64,000 bases of DNA. Source: Poa pratensis (taxonomy: Eukaryota; Streptophyta; Magnoliopsida; Poales; Poaceae). Made by a program: the position numbers and the translations under genes. Numbering within the stretch: position 1 is the first letter of the stretch; each line of letters starts with the position of its first letter. The notes beneath the pieces are model-generated. The model had not been told where the DNA came from. It did no database searches and saw only the letters and a program-made list of their open reading frames with translations. The DNA lies in contig CAMZMU010000027.1 of assembly GCA_947311845.1 (NCBI GenBank), forward strand, positions 73,974,860 through 74,038,859, written 5' to 3'. Of this stretch, positions 22,596-33,564 are shown piece by piece.

Positions 22596-24000
22596 GAGCA
22601 TCTCTAGCAGATACCACACAATCTGCTACCGGATATGTTCTATCCGGTTGAGCCGGAAATCAGTTTTCTGTACCGCGCGACGTAGGGCAGAACAAATGCG
22701 GTAAATTGGTACCAGATACGAGTTTACCACATATGTTCTATCCATCTTACCGTTACCGGTACCAGAAAAGCATTTTTGCATGTTTGCTATTAAATTCATG
22801 ATTTTAAACAACACAATCTTCATCAAACATCAATATAAAGTTAACATAATAAATGTTTTAACATCAAAGAATACAATCATCCAAATTACAACAAATGTTT
22901 AAATTCAAATAATTAAAACAATAACAAATGGTCCGAATGGAAATAAATGATTTAAATTACAACAATCTCAAATGAGTAAACGTGAATCTACTTCTTCCCA
23001 TACAATTGATACTGATGTTCAGCAGATCTTTGTGGAGCTGAATATGTGTGTGTCCTTGTCCTCAATCTGCCGGTAGGTTTCAAGAAAAGTTTCGATCCGG
23101 TCCGGATTCCTTTGGGGCTTCACTTGGCTACCAACGCAAATACGGCCAACCTTTGAGCCTCGCCTCTTCCTTTTGCCTCCGGTCTCGTATTGGTCGATGA
23201 GATGCGCCATGACCATGTGCTCGATGACATTATTGAAGGGGATGTCCTCAATCTCTGAAATCGGAATCATCCAAGTTCGGAGGAGGAGGACGAGCTACAA
23301 TCCATCTAGCACACAATAGTTCCCCTAAATTAGATAGACTACAAACCCACTAACATCTAAACCTAAAACTACTGAATCAATATCGAATCGAGAGAAAAAA
23401 GAACCCTTCCTTCTCAACTAAATTCTGGATCCGAGACGCTGGAGCTCGTCACCCGCACATGGCATGAAGTCGACGGATCAGATGGCCGCAGGAACATGAG
23501 AGCGTCTCCGCTGTTAGACCCGTCCGGAGCAGCCTCTTCCGGTGCGACCTAGCCTGGCGCAAGACCTCGGCACCGGATCCATGGCGGCGGCGACGAACGC
23601 GTGCGGATGCGCCACTCCTCCCTCGATGCAGAAACTAGGCGGAATCAACTGGCTGGGCCGCGGCGACCCTTTTCCATGGTGCGGGGAAGGCGGGGGCGGG
23701 AGCGGGCGCGGCGGCGAGATGCGGTGGCGGAAGGAGGCAGGGAAGGGAGAAGCTGACCGCATGGTGAAACTTCAGCGCGGAAAGGCACGCAAAGAGTGCG
23801 GCATGCGGGAAATTTCGACGCGGAAACGAAACGGATGGGGCACAGGGGAGGACATTTTCCTGGTCCCCGGAAATAACTTTCCGGTTGGGGTCCTTATTTG
23901 GCATAATGTCCCATACCGGAGTTGGGCATCCATTCCGGGCCAGCGGTAGCGCGACATACTGGATAGGGGTGGTCCTATTGAGCATCTCGGAGAAGAAGAT
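22596..24000. mobile_element. Possible degenerate PIF/Harbinger-type element
   Basis: The left side reads TTA then gagcatctctagcagatacc, resembling grass Harbinger/Tourist termini next to a TTA target. The interior has CCGG-rich phrases (ctaccggatatg, atccggttgagccgg) and similar CCGG-rich text reappears at 23880-23950. A minus-strand frame at 23019-23270 has a KRKRRGSKVGR phrase that weakly recalls the N-terminal region of Harbinger nuclease-like proteins. I could not find a matching right terminus, so boundaries are uncertain. Confidence 0.28.
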
Positions 24001-24320
24001 GCGACGCGAGAGGTTGAGCAAGTCACTGTGTCCCGATCTCCTGCGATGGTGATAGTCTTTGTTGTCTTGTTGACGGATCCGTAGTGCTTCGTCGCCCCTA
24101 GCATATGCATGCTGATCCAAGCATTGGTCTCGAGGCAGAGCTACGTATGTGGTATGTGTCATCGTCATGGTAGCTTGACATAGTGCGGTGAGTCGATGAT
24201 GATGTAGGTCTAACTGGCGCGCACATAGTGGTCCCGCCGCCGCCGAGCTGACCTATGATAGGGAAAGTAGCGCACCTTGCTGGCCTTGAATTTAGAGATG
24301 AATTAGGGGATGAGAACTTA

Positions 24321-24665
24321 GAGCAAGTACAATAGTGCCCAGTCAGCTGGCTATAGCATGTGCCATGTCACTAAAATCCTACGTGGAAGAAAGAGAAAGC
24401 AGGAGAGAGAGGGAAGCGGGCTCTTCACTAACAGCCCGGCTACACACATGTTACGAGGGAAAAAGGAGGAGAGAGACTGCAGCATGCAGCGCATGCAGCC
24501 ATGTCTTCCAATCAGGTGTGAAGCTATGAGTAATTAAATATTTAACTAAACCAGCTTATAGCTAGCATTGAAGCCAACCAATTGTACAAAGCGGGCTTTA
24601 CGCTTACTACATGTGACATGGCAGAGCGTTAGAGCCGGCTGCCGGCTCTATTATTGTGCTTGCTC
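24321..24665. mobile_element. Tourist-like (PIF/Harbinger) MITE, 345 bp
   Basis: Begins gagcaagtacaatagtg and ends cacaataatag-type complement (attattgtgcttgctc), giving matching inverted termini. Flanked by TTA at 24318-24320 and TTA at 24666-24668, the 3-bp target typical of PIF/Harbinger elements. A subterminal inverted pair, ccatgtca near the left and tgacatgg near the right, extends the symmetry. No coding capacity. Confidence 0.85.
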
Positions 24666-24668
24666 TTA

Positions 24669-25860
24669 CGTGAGGGACAAAACGCGCTTATCCCCCGCAA
24701 TATTAGCGGTAGACGAAGAAGCCGCTCATCTCATTCAACATCAAGGTGACCTTGGGCCCGAGTGTGACGAAGACGGACGCTGATGCCGCACTCTAAGGCG
24801 ACAACATATATATTTCTATCGACGTGGATTTGGTGCCATGGGTGGTAGCGGTGCACGCGCTTAGAGACGTTAGATGCAGTCCAGTGATTCGTGCTGCCGT
24901 TTGCAATCACTCACGCCAGTTTGGCGTCAGTACTGAAATACACCCGTGGCCCACGCCATCAATCAAACTCCACATGCAGCACCTCCTCGACCGCATGCGC
25001 TATCGAGATGAACATTCATGGAACTGAAAAGAATGTCCGAAGGACTGAACTTTTTCTCCCTCACATTTCAAATTAAAAATTAGGGAGAATTCTTGTACAT
25101 TTTCCACAGATTGATGCACAGAAAATACATAAGGCACCCCACTATTTTGCATATTTCTATATGGAAATCTCATGGTCACATTCTAGCCAACCGGTGAGGT
25201 GGATCAAGATCTGGTAGAGCGATATATATGGCAGTGGCGCACAAATTTAACTGGATGGCCCTTGGGCTGCTCCTCTACATGCATAATTTAGTGGTGGCAT
25301 TGCGGCGGTCGGAGATGTAGTCGAAATAATCAAGGAGGACGAAGTCATGGTGTTGGTCAGTCTTGTGTGTGAAATATTATGAAACCGTACCCTACAAATG
25401 TTTTTGTTGATCTGACCCTCATGGGGTATATATGAGTACAAAGGGGGACAAATGGAAGACAACTATACATGGTTTTAACCAATTCTATCTCTAACATTAA
25501 CCCAATTATACCTTTAATATTTGTCCTTGGTTGTAGCAAGAGCAAATCAGACGATTACGACTGGATGTGAAGGCATGTAGTTTTGTCGTCTACTCTGCTC
25601 GACCATCATCAAGAGCCTTTTTGATGCATGGTCCATCACCTAGGTTGGTGCCTCTAGTCCCCTCATGTCATTCAGTGCCTCAGAAATTAAGCTACGACGT
25701 AGAGATAGAGCCAAAGTCATAGGTGGGCTTATTGAGAAAAACATATGTGACCGTGTGTGTCGTGTAGGGGATCATCAGAATGGTGGTGCCGATGTTGGTA
25801 CATAATTTTCATCAAAGATTTTGGCATTGTTGATGTCATCGGTGATGCTGGTGGCATCGC
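24669..25860. other. Intergenic, no gene seen
   Basis: About 1.2 kb of mixed composition between the Tourist-like MITE and the 125-bp tandem repeat. No exon, RNA gene or transposon terminus was recognised. Confidence 0.35.
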
Positions 25861-26229
25861 CGACGAAGCGTCTTGTGGAAAAGCCTGGCAGAGAACGCAT
25901 TGGAGAGTTCCATCCTTGTGTATGAAGTGGTGACAGCATGTCGGTATGATTTACGATGAAGATCACCTTGATGAAGATATGCCGCCGACGGAGCGTCTTG
26001 TGGAAAAGCCTGGCAGAGAACGCATTGGAGAGTTCCATCCTTGTGTATGAAGTGGTGACAACATGTCGGTAGGATTTACGATGAAGATCACCTTGATGAA
26101 GATATGCCGCCGACGAAGCGTCTTGTGGAAAAGCCTGGCAGAGAACGCATTGGAGAGTTCCATCCTTGTGTATGAAGTGGTGACAACATGTCGGTAGGAT
26201 TTACGATGAAGATCACCTTGATGAAGATT
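25861..26229. repeat. 125-bp tandem repeat, almost three copies
   Basis: Copies start at 25861, 25986 and 26111, each opening cgacg(a/g)agcgtcttgtgg and running through cattggagagttccatcc, gaagtggtgaca and gatcaccttgatgaagat. The third ends near 26229. Only a few single-base differences separate them, so the array is young. The unit is not a multiple of three, which argues against coding. Confidence 0.92.
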
Positions 26230-26898
26230 GTCGGTGGTTTAGTGTCGACAAAATGTCGAAACAACAGACGAGTTGATCATGGGCGTGTAGGTTGAAAGTG
26301 TCCAATGAATGCTAACAACATGCATATTTGAAGATGCTGAATAAGCCTATTTAATTATTGGTACAAGATAGCCCCACCGAACTATTTTTTTTTAGAAAAA
26401 ATGTGAATTTTGGAGTTATCTTGCTAGGCATGAAGTGGTTGGCAATAAGAGAGTTTTGCTCTCTCTCTCGAGACCCGTCATAGCCACACTTAAATTACTC
26501 ATGATCTTCCTTCCTCTTGAGATAATCAAAATCACGTTCACTTAAAAGTTAGCTATGTCTATCCGAGAAATCAAGATGGCCCTGACTTATAGTATAAGTG
26601 GATTCCTCACGTTGTTTCCATCTGTTGAGACTTTTGATTCTATTGTTTGGTACATGAAACTTGACATTGTATCACAGCAGAGACTTTCATAATTTAACAA
26701 CAAAAATGATCCCCGTTTATGTCTACACAGAGACTTATGTCTACATAAGGACTGAGATTTTTCTATTCACGTGTAGACCTCACCGACTCACATGTTTGAG
26801 GGGTTTTTAGAATATAAGTCTTGCCAAAACTTGAACAAACTGATGGAAATAACGTGAGCGCGCAATTCACATACACTCGAGCAATTTCGAACTTTCAA
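26230..26898. other. Intergenic, no gene seen
   Basis: AT-rich stretch before the D27-like exon 7 fragment. Contains a short T run near 26384. The last bases (actttcaa) may correspond to the end of D27-like intron 6, but no longer intron homology is clear. Confidence 0.35.
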
Positions 26899-27090
26899 AC
26901 CTTGAAGGATCACGTTTTCGTCGATTTGTACATGGAGTCAGAATTGGAAGACTAGATGACAGGTATATGGATGTCGACTGTGATGTATGTAACCTGGTTA
27001 GAATAAATAATAAAGCTGGCATTGGCACATAAAAGAGGACGATATATATGGATCTCTTATGATGTGCCGACACAAGTAAAGCGAGGGTCG
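26899..27090 (+). pseudogene. D27-like fragment: exon 7 plus 3' flank
   Basis: Positions 26899-26962 align with D27-like exon 7: aaggatcac, gtcgattt, acatggag and gaagacta are shared, ending at a CAG/gtat donor-like step. An in-frame stop (tag) replaces the Tyr-Ser region. Exon 8 is missing: the text passes directly into the 3' flank (tgtatgtaacctggtt, aaagctggca, atctcttatgatgtgcc). This is a truncated piece of the duplicated D27-like/DUF247 segment. Confidence 0.82.
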
Positions 27091-27191
27091 TGTTGGCGAC
27101 GAAGACATCATTCTCCTCTCACACGGACGATTATGATTAGATAGGTATTATTAGTTATGTGATAGTATATATTTGTAACGTGACATGTTAT

Positions 27192-27484
27192 ATGAGAACC
27201 AACCCTTGGTTGGATGGTTAGGTGGGTGGTTGTACCCCAGCCCACCAGAGTTCAAACCCCAGATTTGACACTGGTGTTTCTCATATTTTGCGGAATATTC
27301 TTCAGTGGGAGGCGACGTTCCCGTCGATAGCGAGGCGTCCGTAGTGATTTCGTCAATCTCAAGATCTGAATCGCCGGCTCAGTATTTCTGAGGTGCTCAT
27401 AGAGGTAGGGTGTGCGTGTACGCGTTGTTGAGTGTATGCGCGTATTTGTGAGCATCTATGTTGTACTGTATTTCGCAAAGAAAA
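27192..27484 (+). mobile_element. tRNA-derived grass SINE
   Basis: Head resembles a tRNA promoter: ggttggatggttaggtggg as A-box region and gagttcaaacccc as B box. The body has the gtgggaggcgacgttcccgt, gtcaatctcaaga and ggtgctcatag phrases I know from a common grass SINE-like repeat, ending in TG/CG alternation and tgtactgtatttcgcaaag. Flanked by near-identical 12-bp copies, gtgacatgttat (27180-27191) and gtgagatgttat (27485-27496), differing at one base. It separates two copies of the D27-like 3' flank. Confidence 0.78.
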
Positions 27485-27496
27485 GTGAGATGTTAT

Positions 27497-27868
27497 CTGT
27501 GATGTATGCATCCTAATGGCGAATAACAAAACTGGCGTTGCGCACACAAAAGATCGACGATCTATGAATCTCTTATGATGTGCCTGCACAAGTAAAGCAA
27601 AGAATTAGCACTGATCTGATCACTTTTTTCCCCAGCTCATCTTTATCTCTGACGGAAGCTACGCATATATAATTGTATAAGCATACCATCATCAGGAGGA
27701 TCCTGTTGACAGTCAGATATATTCTTGCGTGTCCATTCCATCATCGTCTCCAAGGCTAGCTAGCGTTATGGGTTCAGATTCCGTTCTGCCGCTCTATATA
27801 TATATGAAGCCAGCCGTGCATGCATATGCATTTCACGGTGATCCCACTGCGCCGTCGTCCACACCATC
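27497..27868 (+). promoter_or_regulatory. Upstream region of the intact DUF247 gene, with TATA run
   Basis: The first part copies the D27-like 3' flank (aaactggcgttgcgcacaca, atctcttatgatgtgcctgc); the rest matches the region before the DUF247 pseudogene. A TATA run at 27795-27805 lies about 65 bases before the ATG at 27869. Overlapping RY-type CATGCA words follow at about 27818-27830. Two ATGs upstream (27767 and 27804) open out-of-frame uORFs, which could reduce translation. Confidence 0.6.
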
Positions 27869-29503
27869 ATGGATTACGGCTACGGTCCACGCATGGCTAG
27901 GAAGAACCGGGGCATGGCCGCCGGCGTCGGAGGTGGCGGCGGCGACATCACGGTGCACGTGGAGCTGCTGGCGCGGAGCCTGATGCGCAAGCAGGAGGGC
28001 GCGGCCGCGGAGGAGCAGCACCGTGCCACGGCGAGCAGCCACCGGCTGTCCCGCGTCCCCGTCCACCTCCGCGACATCAACGCTGACGCCTACACGCCGG
28101 GGTTCGTTGCCATCGGCCCGCTCCACAACCGCGAGGACAGGCGCCTCCGCCCTGCCGAGCGGCTCAAGGTCGCCTACCTCAACGGCCTCATCTCCCGTGG
28201 CCACCCAGACCCGGCGCACCACCTCACCGTCATCCAGGACTACGTCCGCATCGTCGCCGCCCGCGAGCAGGAGGCCCGGGCCATGTACGTCGGCGAGGAG
28301 GTCGCCGACATTGGCGCCGACGACTTCATCCAGATGATGGTCCTCGACGGCTGCTTCATCATCGAGCACCTCGCCAACGTCGCCACAGGGCGTGACGAGC
28401 CGTCGCTGCACGCCACGCCGTTCGGCCCCGCGCAGCTCTCCGTCGACCTTGTCCTCGCCGAGAACCAGATACCCTTCTTCGTCCTCGTCGACCTCATCAC
28501 CGCCAGCAAGCTGCCGGAGTTCGAGACAACCGGATACGCCCCGCCGGTGCTCCTCGTGAAGCTCGTGTTGTTCTACCTCGCTGGCGAGAAGGGCCGCGAC
28601 ATGAGCGACGACGTGCTGCCGGCGGCGGACGGCGTCTCCCATATCCTACACTTGCTCTACGAGATGGTGACCGCGGCGCGGACGCGGTGGGAGCCGCCGC
28701 CGCGCGCCATCCAGGACGGCGCGCTGATGGAGACCGCGCAGGAGGCGGCGCGGCTGCTGCGCCGCCTACCGCTTCTGCTGTTCGTGCCGCTGCTGTACCC
28801 GATCCTCCCCGAAGACAAGAAGTGGAGCGCGAGCTACGGGAAGGAGGACGTGCCGTCGGCGAGCGACCTGAAGCGGATGGGCGTGCAGTTCAAGAAGCCT
28901 CGCAGCGGCGGCTCGGGAAGCAAACCCGTGGTCGGCATCGCGTCGGTGCTTGGCCCGGTGCCGCTCGCCGTGAAGCTGACGCAGCACGAGGACCGGCTCC
29001 ACCTCCCCCAGCTCCGACTCGAGTTCCGCACGGCGCCGCTGCTGCTGAACCTCATGGCGTTCGAGCAGTCGTCATCGTCGTCAGCTTCTTCATCAACGAG
29101 GACGGCCACGGGGGCGCCGACGGTCGTGTCGGCGTACGCGTCGTTCATGGCGAAGATGGTGCAGTCGGCGGAGGACGCGGGGGTGCTGTCGGCGGCGGAG
29201 GTGGTACAGCAGCAGGGCGGCGCGGGTAACGAGAGCAAGGAGGAGGTGGCGAGGTTCTTCCGGAGGATGGGCGCGGCCAGCGAGGCTGCGGGCGGCGGCG
29301 AGCTGCTGCTTGAGCGGAGCTACCTCGGGCAGCTGCTGGAGAAGCTGCGGGAGCGGAGCCGGCACCCTCTGTACGTCATGTGGGCCGACGTGCAGCGCAA
29401 CTACTTCACACTGCCCTGGGCCGTCGTCGTCGAGTTCGTCGCCGTCGTCACCTTCGTCTCCAGCATGGTCCAGACCTACACCTCCGTCAAGTACCATAGC
29501 TGA
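27869..29503 (+). CDS. DUF247 domain protein, intact single exon
   Basis: A 544-residue plant-specific DUF247 protein and the only fully open, clearly genuine gene in the window. Family hallmarks in order: RVPVHLR at 62-68, GFVAIGPLHN at 78-87, MMVLDGCFIIEHL at 156-168, DLVLAENQIPFFVLVDL at 193-209, then LHLPQLRLEF and LLLNLMAFEQ, and a C-terminal hydrophobic helix (WAVVVEFVAVVTFVSSMV) near residue 515-533 with a short tail ending KYHS. The C-terminal helix predicts membrane anchoring. Start choice: first in-frame ATG after the TATA run; a second ATG 8 codons on (MARKNRG) aligns better with the paralogue and is a possible alternative. Biochemical role is unknown; two members of this large family are determinants at the grass S and Z self-incompatibility loci, but nothing here shows that this copy is one of them. 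GC-rich third positions are typical of grass genes. Confidence 0.95.
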   Translation: MDYGYGPRMARKNRGMAAGVGGGGGDITVHVELLARSLMRKQEGAAAEEQHRATASSHRLSRVPVHLRDINADAYTPGFVAIGPLHNREDRRLRPAERLKVAYLNGLISRGHPDPAHHLTVIQDYVRIVAAREQEARAMYVGEEVADIGADDFIQMMVLDGCFIIEHLANVATGRDEPSLHATPFGPAQLSVDLVLAENQIPFFVLVDLITASKLPEFETTGYAPPVLLVKLVLFYLAGEKGRDMSDDVLPAADGVSHILHLLYEMVTAARTRWEPPPRAIQDGALMETAQEAARLLRRLPLLLFVPLLYPILPEDKKWSASYGKEDVPSASDLKRMGVQFKKPRSGGSGSKPVVGIASVLGPVPLAVKLTQHEDRLHLPQLRLEFRTAPLLLNLMAFEQSSSSSASSSTRTATGAPTVVSAYASFMAKMVQSAEDAGVLSAAEVVQQQGGAGNESKEEVARFFRRMGAASEAAGGGELLLERSYLGQLLEKLRERSRHPLYVMWADVQRNYFTLPWAVVVEFVAVVTFVSSMVQTYTSVKYHS

Positions 29504-30502
29504 CTGTCTTCAGTCCACGAGCGCATGCCACTTGTTCTACGTACGTGTATATACGAAGGGGTTAATTTGCATTTTTTCAGACATAAATTTAATTTGATTC
29601 TATATTGTTGGAAATGTTATCTATGCGAATGTCAGAAACATGAATCCGAAAGCCATTTAACATTATGTTGTTCAAGTAATTAAGAAACCATGAGTTGAGT
29701 TTTGTCAGTTTTTATCTTCGTCTTCATCTTCATCATCTTTTTTCTTGATTTCTCGACTACACAAAAGACTTAAGAGGGATTTTCATGTTCGTGACAGTTC
29801 TGGAGACTCTCATCGCGGTATATAAACCGTACCAGACCTCCTTACCGTTTTCATGTTCATTTTAATTATGGCAATCCCCTCTCCCCACCCCGCTGCTCGC
29901 ATTTCTTTCTCAGTACTGTATAAAATCTTTGAGCGGACATCTCGAGTAGGGTATTCTAACGACGACCTCTTTGTAATTATTATGTCATCAGAACTTTCAT
30001 GTCGCATTCGATCTTGGCACCACCATCTTGCTTCGGGTACAACGAAAATGGATGATACCCCTGGCTATATCTTCATCAATTGTATTTTTTTTGAAAAAGT
30101 TCATCGATTGTATAACAATACAGAAATATTGTATCTCTAATTCAACATCGAGGAATAGCAAAAAACAACTACATGCAACCTCCAGAGAGAAACATATCAA
30201 CGATGTGATGCATGAATAGTCCCATCACATAAGCATTTGCATATATCATGAATGCATAAAGAATGACAAAAATGGAGACGGGAGGAAGAATAGCCAATCA
30301 TCATTGTTGCGACACATCTTCAGCCGTACCTGTGATAGATTTATGGACACAAGTGTGGGTCATCGTTTGGTTGGCAATTCTGATCATGTTCATCAGAAAA
30401 TTATCGTCACAAGTGTGGGTGGTTGTTTGGTTTGCAATTCTAATCATGTTCAACCACATTAGAAATCACATGACCTTTTCTAAATACGATCGGCGATGTA
30501 AC
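29504..30502. other. 3' flank of DUF247 gene and intergenic DNA
   Basis: The first 150 bases after the stop are repeated after the DUF247 fragment at 34484-34600 (cacttgttctacgt, tttgcattttttc, tgttggaaat, gccatttaac). Further on is a 60-bp tandem duplication at 30348-30407 and 30408-30462 (acaagtgtgggt, caattctgatcatgttca). No gene seen. Confidence 0.55.
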
Positions 30503-33187
30503 CACTAGTAGAAAATAGAACTTTCGCTCGGACCTTTAGTCTCGGAAATAAAGTTTGGAACCGAGACTAATGCTCACATTAGTCCCGGTTCCAACGAATA
30601 GGATATCACAAGGCTTTAGTCCCGGTTTAAACGGGACCTTTAGTCCCGGTTGATGATACCAACCGGGACTAAAGGGGCTATGGCAGGATGGGATCAGTGC
30701 AAGACCCTTTAGTCCCGGTTGGTATATCCAACCGGGACTAAAGATAGACCTTTAGCTCCGGTTGGAGACACCAACCCGGACTAAAGTCAACGTGTTTTTA
30801 TTTTTTTATTTAATATGGAATAATTCATATCTTTAAATTCGTAAATCAAAATTTAACAAATAAAATGTCTAATTCGGTTAAAAAAATAAGAGGAATCCAA
30901 ATATGACATCTATATCATATTTTGCATTACAAAAACACATTTAACTAGGCGAAATTCCTTTCAGAAATCGGCATAAACGCATTTAACTAGGCGAAATTAG
31001 GTAGAAATCAAGAAAATTCCTAATACTTGGGAATTATTCATAAAACGTGGATTACACTTTGGGAAATTATATGGGTTCCATTTTGCACCATATCTTTATT
31101 TGAAGTTTTTTCCTTTGTTTGGTTTTTTCAAAAAGCGATCAAAATGGCCACCATGACTCTCATCGAAAGAGATCAATTTGTTTTAAAACTATCGATATCT
31201 GTGATATAATCACTAGTTGTGTATCTTAAAATGATTTAAAAACATTCATGGCAAACTATTGAACACTTGTAGATCAAAATTGGATTACTTTCGGAAAATC
31301 AACATAAACTCATTTAACTAGGCGAAATTAGATAGAAATTAGTTGCTTTATTAAGGGTGACAAGGCCAAGGGTACCAATTTAGTTATTAGTTATTTTATT
31401 AAGGGCAAGGCCACGGGTACCAATTTAGTTATTAGTTGCTTTATTAAGGGTGGCAAGGCCAAGGTACCAATTTAGTTATTAGTTGTTTTATTAAGGGCCA
31501 CGGGTACCAATTTAGTTATTAGTTGTTTTATTAAGGGCAAGTGCCAATTTAGTTATTAGTTGTTGATCTATTTATAATTTTGTACTACCATGAAATTTGG
31601 CTCTGTGCTTGACGTTTCCAATTGTGTGTGAAAACCACCATTTGGTGTGCCAAAATCCACTTCAGTTTCCACGAATTGTCACTAAACAATGACGTACTAA
31701 TCAAAGAATTGTCACCAAACAATGACTCATTTCCTAATCAGTTAATTCAGTGTTAACGACGTGTTAATCTTGGGGCCGAGATGCCCAACCTGGGCGTCAG
31801 ACTCGCTTCCTGTCCTCACTTGAAACTCGCTTCCTATCCCCACTTGAGTGGTCCCACTTGCCAACTCACGAGGTGCCCCAGGCTGACCCCACCAGTCAGG
31901 CCAAGTGACGGTCAAAGGAGGTTGACCAGACGGAAACGGTCGTCTTCGCCGTCCGCGGGCCATCGGCGAGCCAGCCAGGACACAGACGAGAAAAACTACG
32001 CGGGTAGGGCACAAACAGATAAACTAGAGGGAGATAGGGCACATAACCATTTGACCCTTGTTTCATATACCAATTTACACCCATTTGTCGAATATGAGTT
32101 CTTTATCACAAACTATGTCTTGGGAATTGTTATAACTTGGTCATTTAGCTTGAAACTTATAGATGTTTATACACGGTATACCTTTTTGTGAAGTTTGTTT
32201 TTGAAAAATTTGTCAAAAATCAAGTTTATTATTTTTCATAGCGAGTAGTACACATTAAAGTAATTCATGCCAAAGGATAACACTTTTTGAGGTTTCTTTC
32301 ACATCATTTGATTTGTTTTTCAAAAAATGGTCAAAATGACGACGATGACTATTTATCGAAACAGGACAAATTCTATAAAACTATCGATGTTTATGTGATA
32401 TAACCACTAGTTTTGTATCTTAAAATTATTTTTTAAAGAATCAGACCAAAATATCAAACACTTGTAGATCAAATTTGGATTACTTTCAGAAAAATCAACA
32501 TAAACTCATTTAACTAGGCGAAATTAGATAGAATACTATAATGTTTCTATGATGCGAAAGATGATATGGATGGCATATTTGAATTCCTCTCAATTTTCTA
32601 ATTGATTTAGACATTTTTTGGTCAAATTTCAATTTACATATTTAAAGACATGAATTATTCCATATTAAATATTATTACATATCATTGTTATTTGTTAAAA
32701 AAATTAGTATTACATAATTATTGTTATTTATTCAAAAATATTATTACATAATAATAATTATTTATACAAATGAAGTTTGAAATTTTAAACAATAAAAAAG
32801 TATAGCATCATGATTCAGGGCTTAATATGATTGATATACTATTAATATCAGTAAGTTATCATTTGGAAGGAATTCAAAGGTCAAGCGTGCTTGTGTGGGA
32901 GCAATTTGTGGATGGGTGACCGAATGAGAAGTTTGACACATTAGGCAAAAAAAAAATCCTCTGAAAATCTTTAGTCCCGGTTGGTGTTACCAACCAACAC
33001 CAATTGGGACTAAAGGGTCTTCCAGCCCCAGTGCATGTTTCGCCCACGTGGAGAGCCTTTAGTCCCGGTTCGTAGCAAACCGGGACAAAAAATGAGGCAC
33101 CTTTAGTCCCGCTTTGTTACTCCCGGTTAGGAAACCCGGAATAGAGGCTCTCCCTAGCCAGGACTAGAGCTTGCTTTTCTACTAGTG
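30503..33187. mobile_element. CACTA transposon, complete but non-autonomous (2685 bp)
   Basis: Terminal inverted repeats CACTAGTAGAAAA at 30503-30515 and its complement at 33175-33187. A 3-bp target duplication, AAC, lies at 30500-30502 and 33188-33190. Both ends carry the subterminal repeats of grass CACTA elements: tttagtcccggtt and its complement occur several times in both orientations (30530-30790, 32970-33130), some forming short perfect hairpins. No transposase frame is present. The interior has diverged duplications: a 200-bp block near 31140-31340 recurs near 32330-32530, and catttaactaggcgaaatt occurs four times. A GC-rich patch at 31780-31995 differs from the AT-rich rest and may be captured DNA. 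Confidence 0.93.
31338..31565. repeat. Tandem repeat inside CACTA element, about five copies
   Basis: Degenerate units of about 40-55 bp containing ccaatttagttattagttg and tttattaagggcaaggcca. Lengths vary by small deletions. Non-coding. Confidence 0.85.
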
Positions 33188-33282
33188 AACATCATCGGTA
33201 CGGTAAGTGCACTACACACAGCCATCAGCTACATTGACGCGTTGCGCCCGTGCGATCAGTGCACCACTTCATCTCGTGTGTG

Positions 33283-33291
33283 TATATATAT
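33283..33291 (+). promoter_or_regulatory. TATA box upstream of small secreted-protein ORF
   Basis: Tatatatat about 100 bases before the ATG at 33394, immediately to the right of the CACTA element. The leader between them is purine-rich (gagagcgagagcgagag). Confidence 0.45.
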
Positions 33292-33393
33292 CAGCAAGTT
33301 AATCGGCATGGATCAAGCAACTCCCATATAGCTTCATCACTCAGTAAAACAAGAGAGCGAGAGCGAGAGTGCTACAGCCTAGAGGTAAGATCG

Positions 33394-33564
33394 ATGGCGA
33401 CCAAGCTCGGCTTCTTCCTTGTCTTCACGCTCACCACCACTGCGGCCTCGCTCGGAGCCCGCCTGACGATCTCCACGTGGCGCATGCCCAAGCCCAAGAC
33501 CGGCGGGGCCGGGGTTAAGGACGAAGCCGGAATTGGCAGAAGGAGGGGGCTAATTGAACACTAG
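33394..33564 (+). CDS. Small putative secreted protein, 3' end replaced by a MITE
   Basis: A 56-codon frame starting MATKLGFFLVFTLTTTAA, a clear signal-peptide-like start (Lys, then a hydrophobic core, then small residues), followed by SLGARLTISTWRMPKPKTG. From about codon 41 the frame runs into a MITE (33516 on) and ends by chance at 33564, so the original C-terminus is lost. A TATA box and purine-rich leader precede it. I do not recognise the family. It lies 3.9 kb from the intact DUF247 gene. It may equally be a gene remnant with no product. Confidence 0.4.
   Translation: MATKLGFFLVFTLTTTAASLGARLTISTWRMPKPKTGGAGVKDEAGIGRRRGLIEH

Noticed and set aside
22596..24010. A complete Harbinger transposon
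   Set aside because: The left terminus and TTA are suggestive, but no inverted right terminus was found, so only a low-confidence remnant is listed.
27833..28642. 269-codon minus-strand frame inside the DUF247 gene
   Set aside because: Antisense shadow caused by high GC at third positions; the plus frame carries all DUF247 motifs.
30600..30790. CRISPR-like or regulatory repeat array (tagtcccggtt units)
   Set aside because: These are the subterminal repeats of the CACTA element, present at both of its ends.
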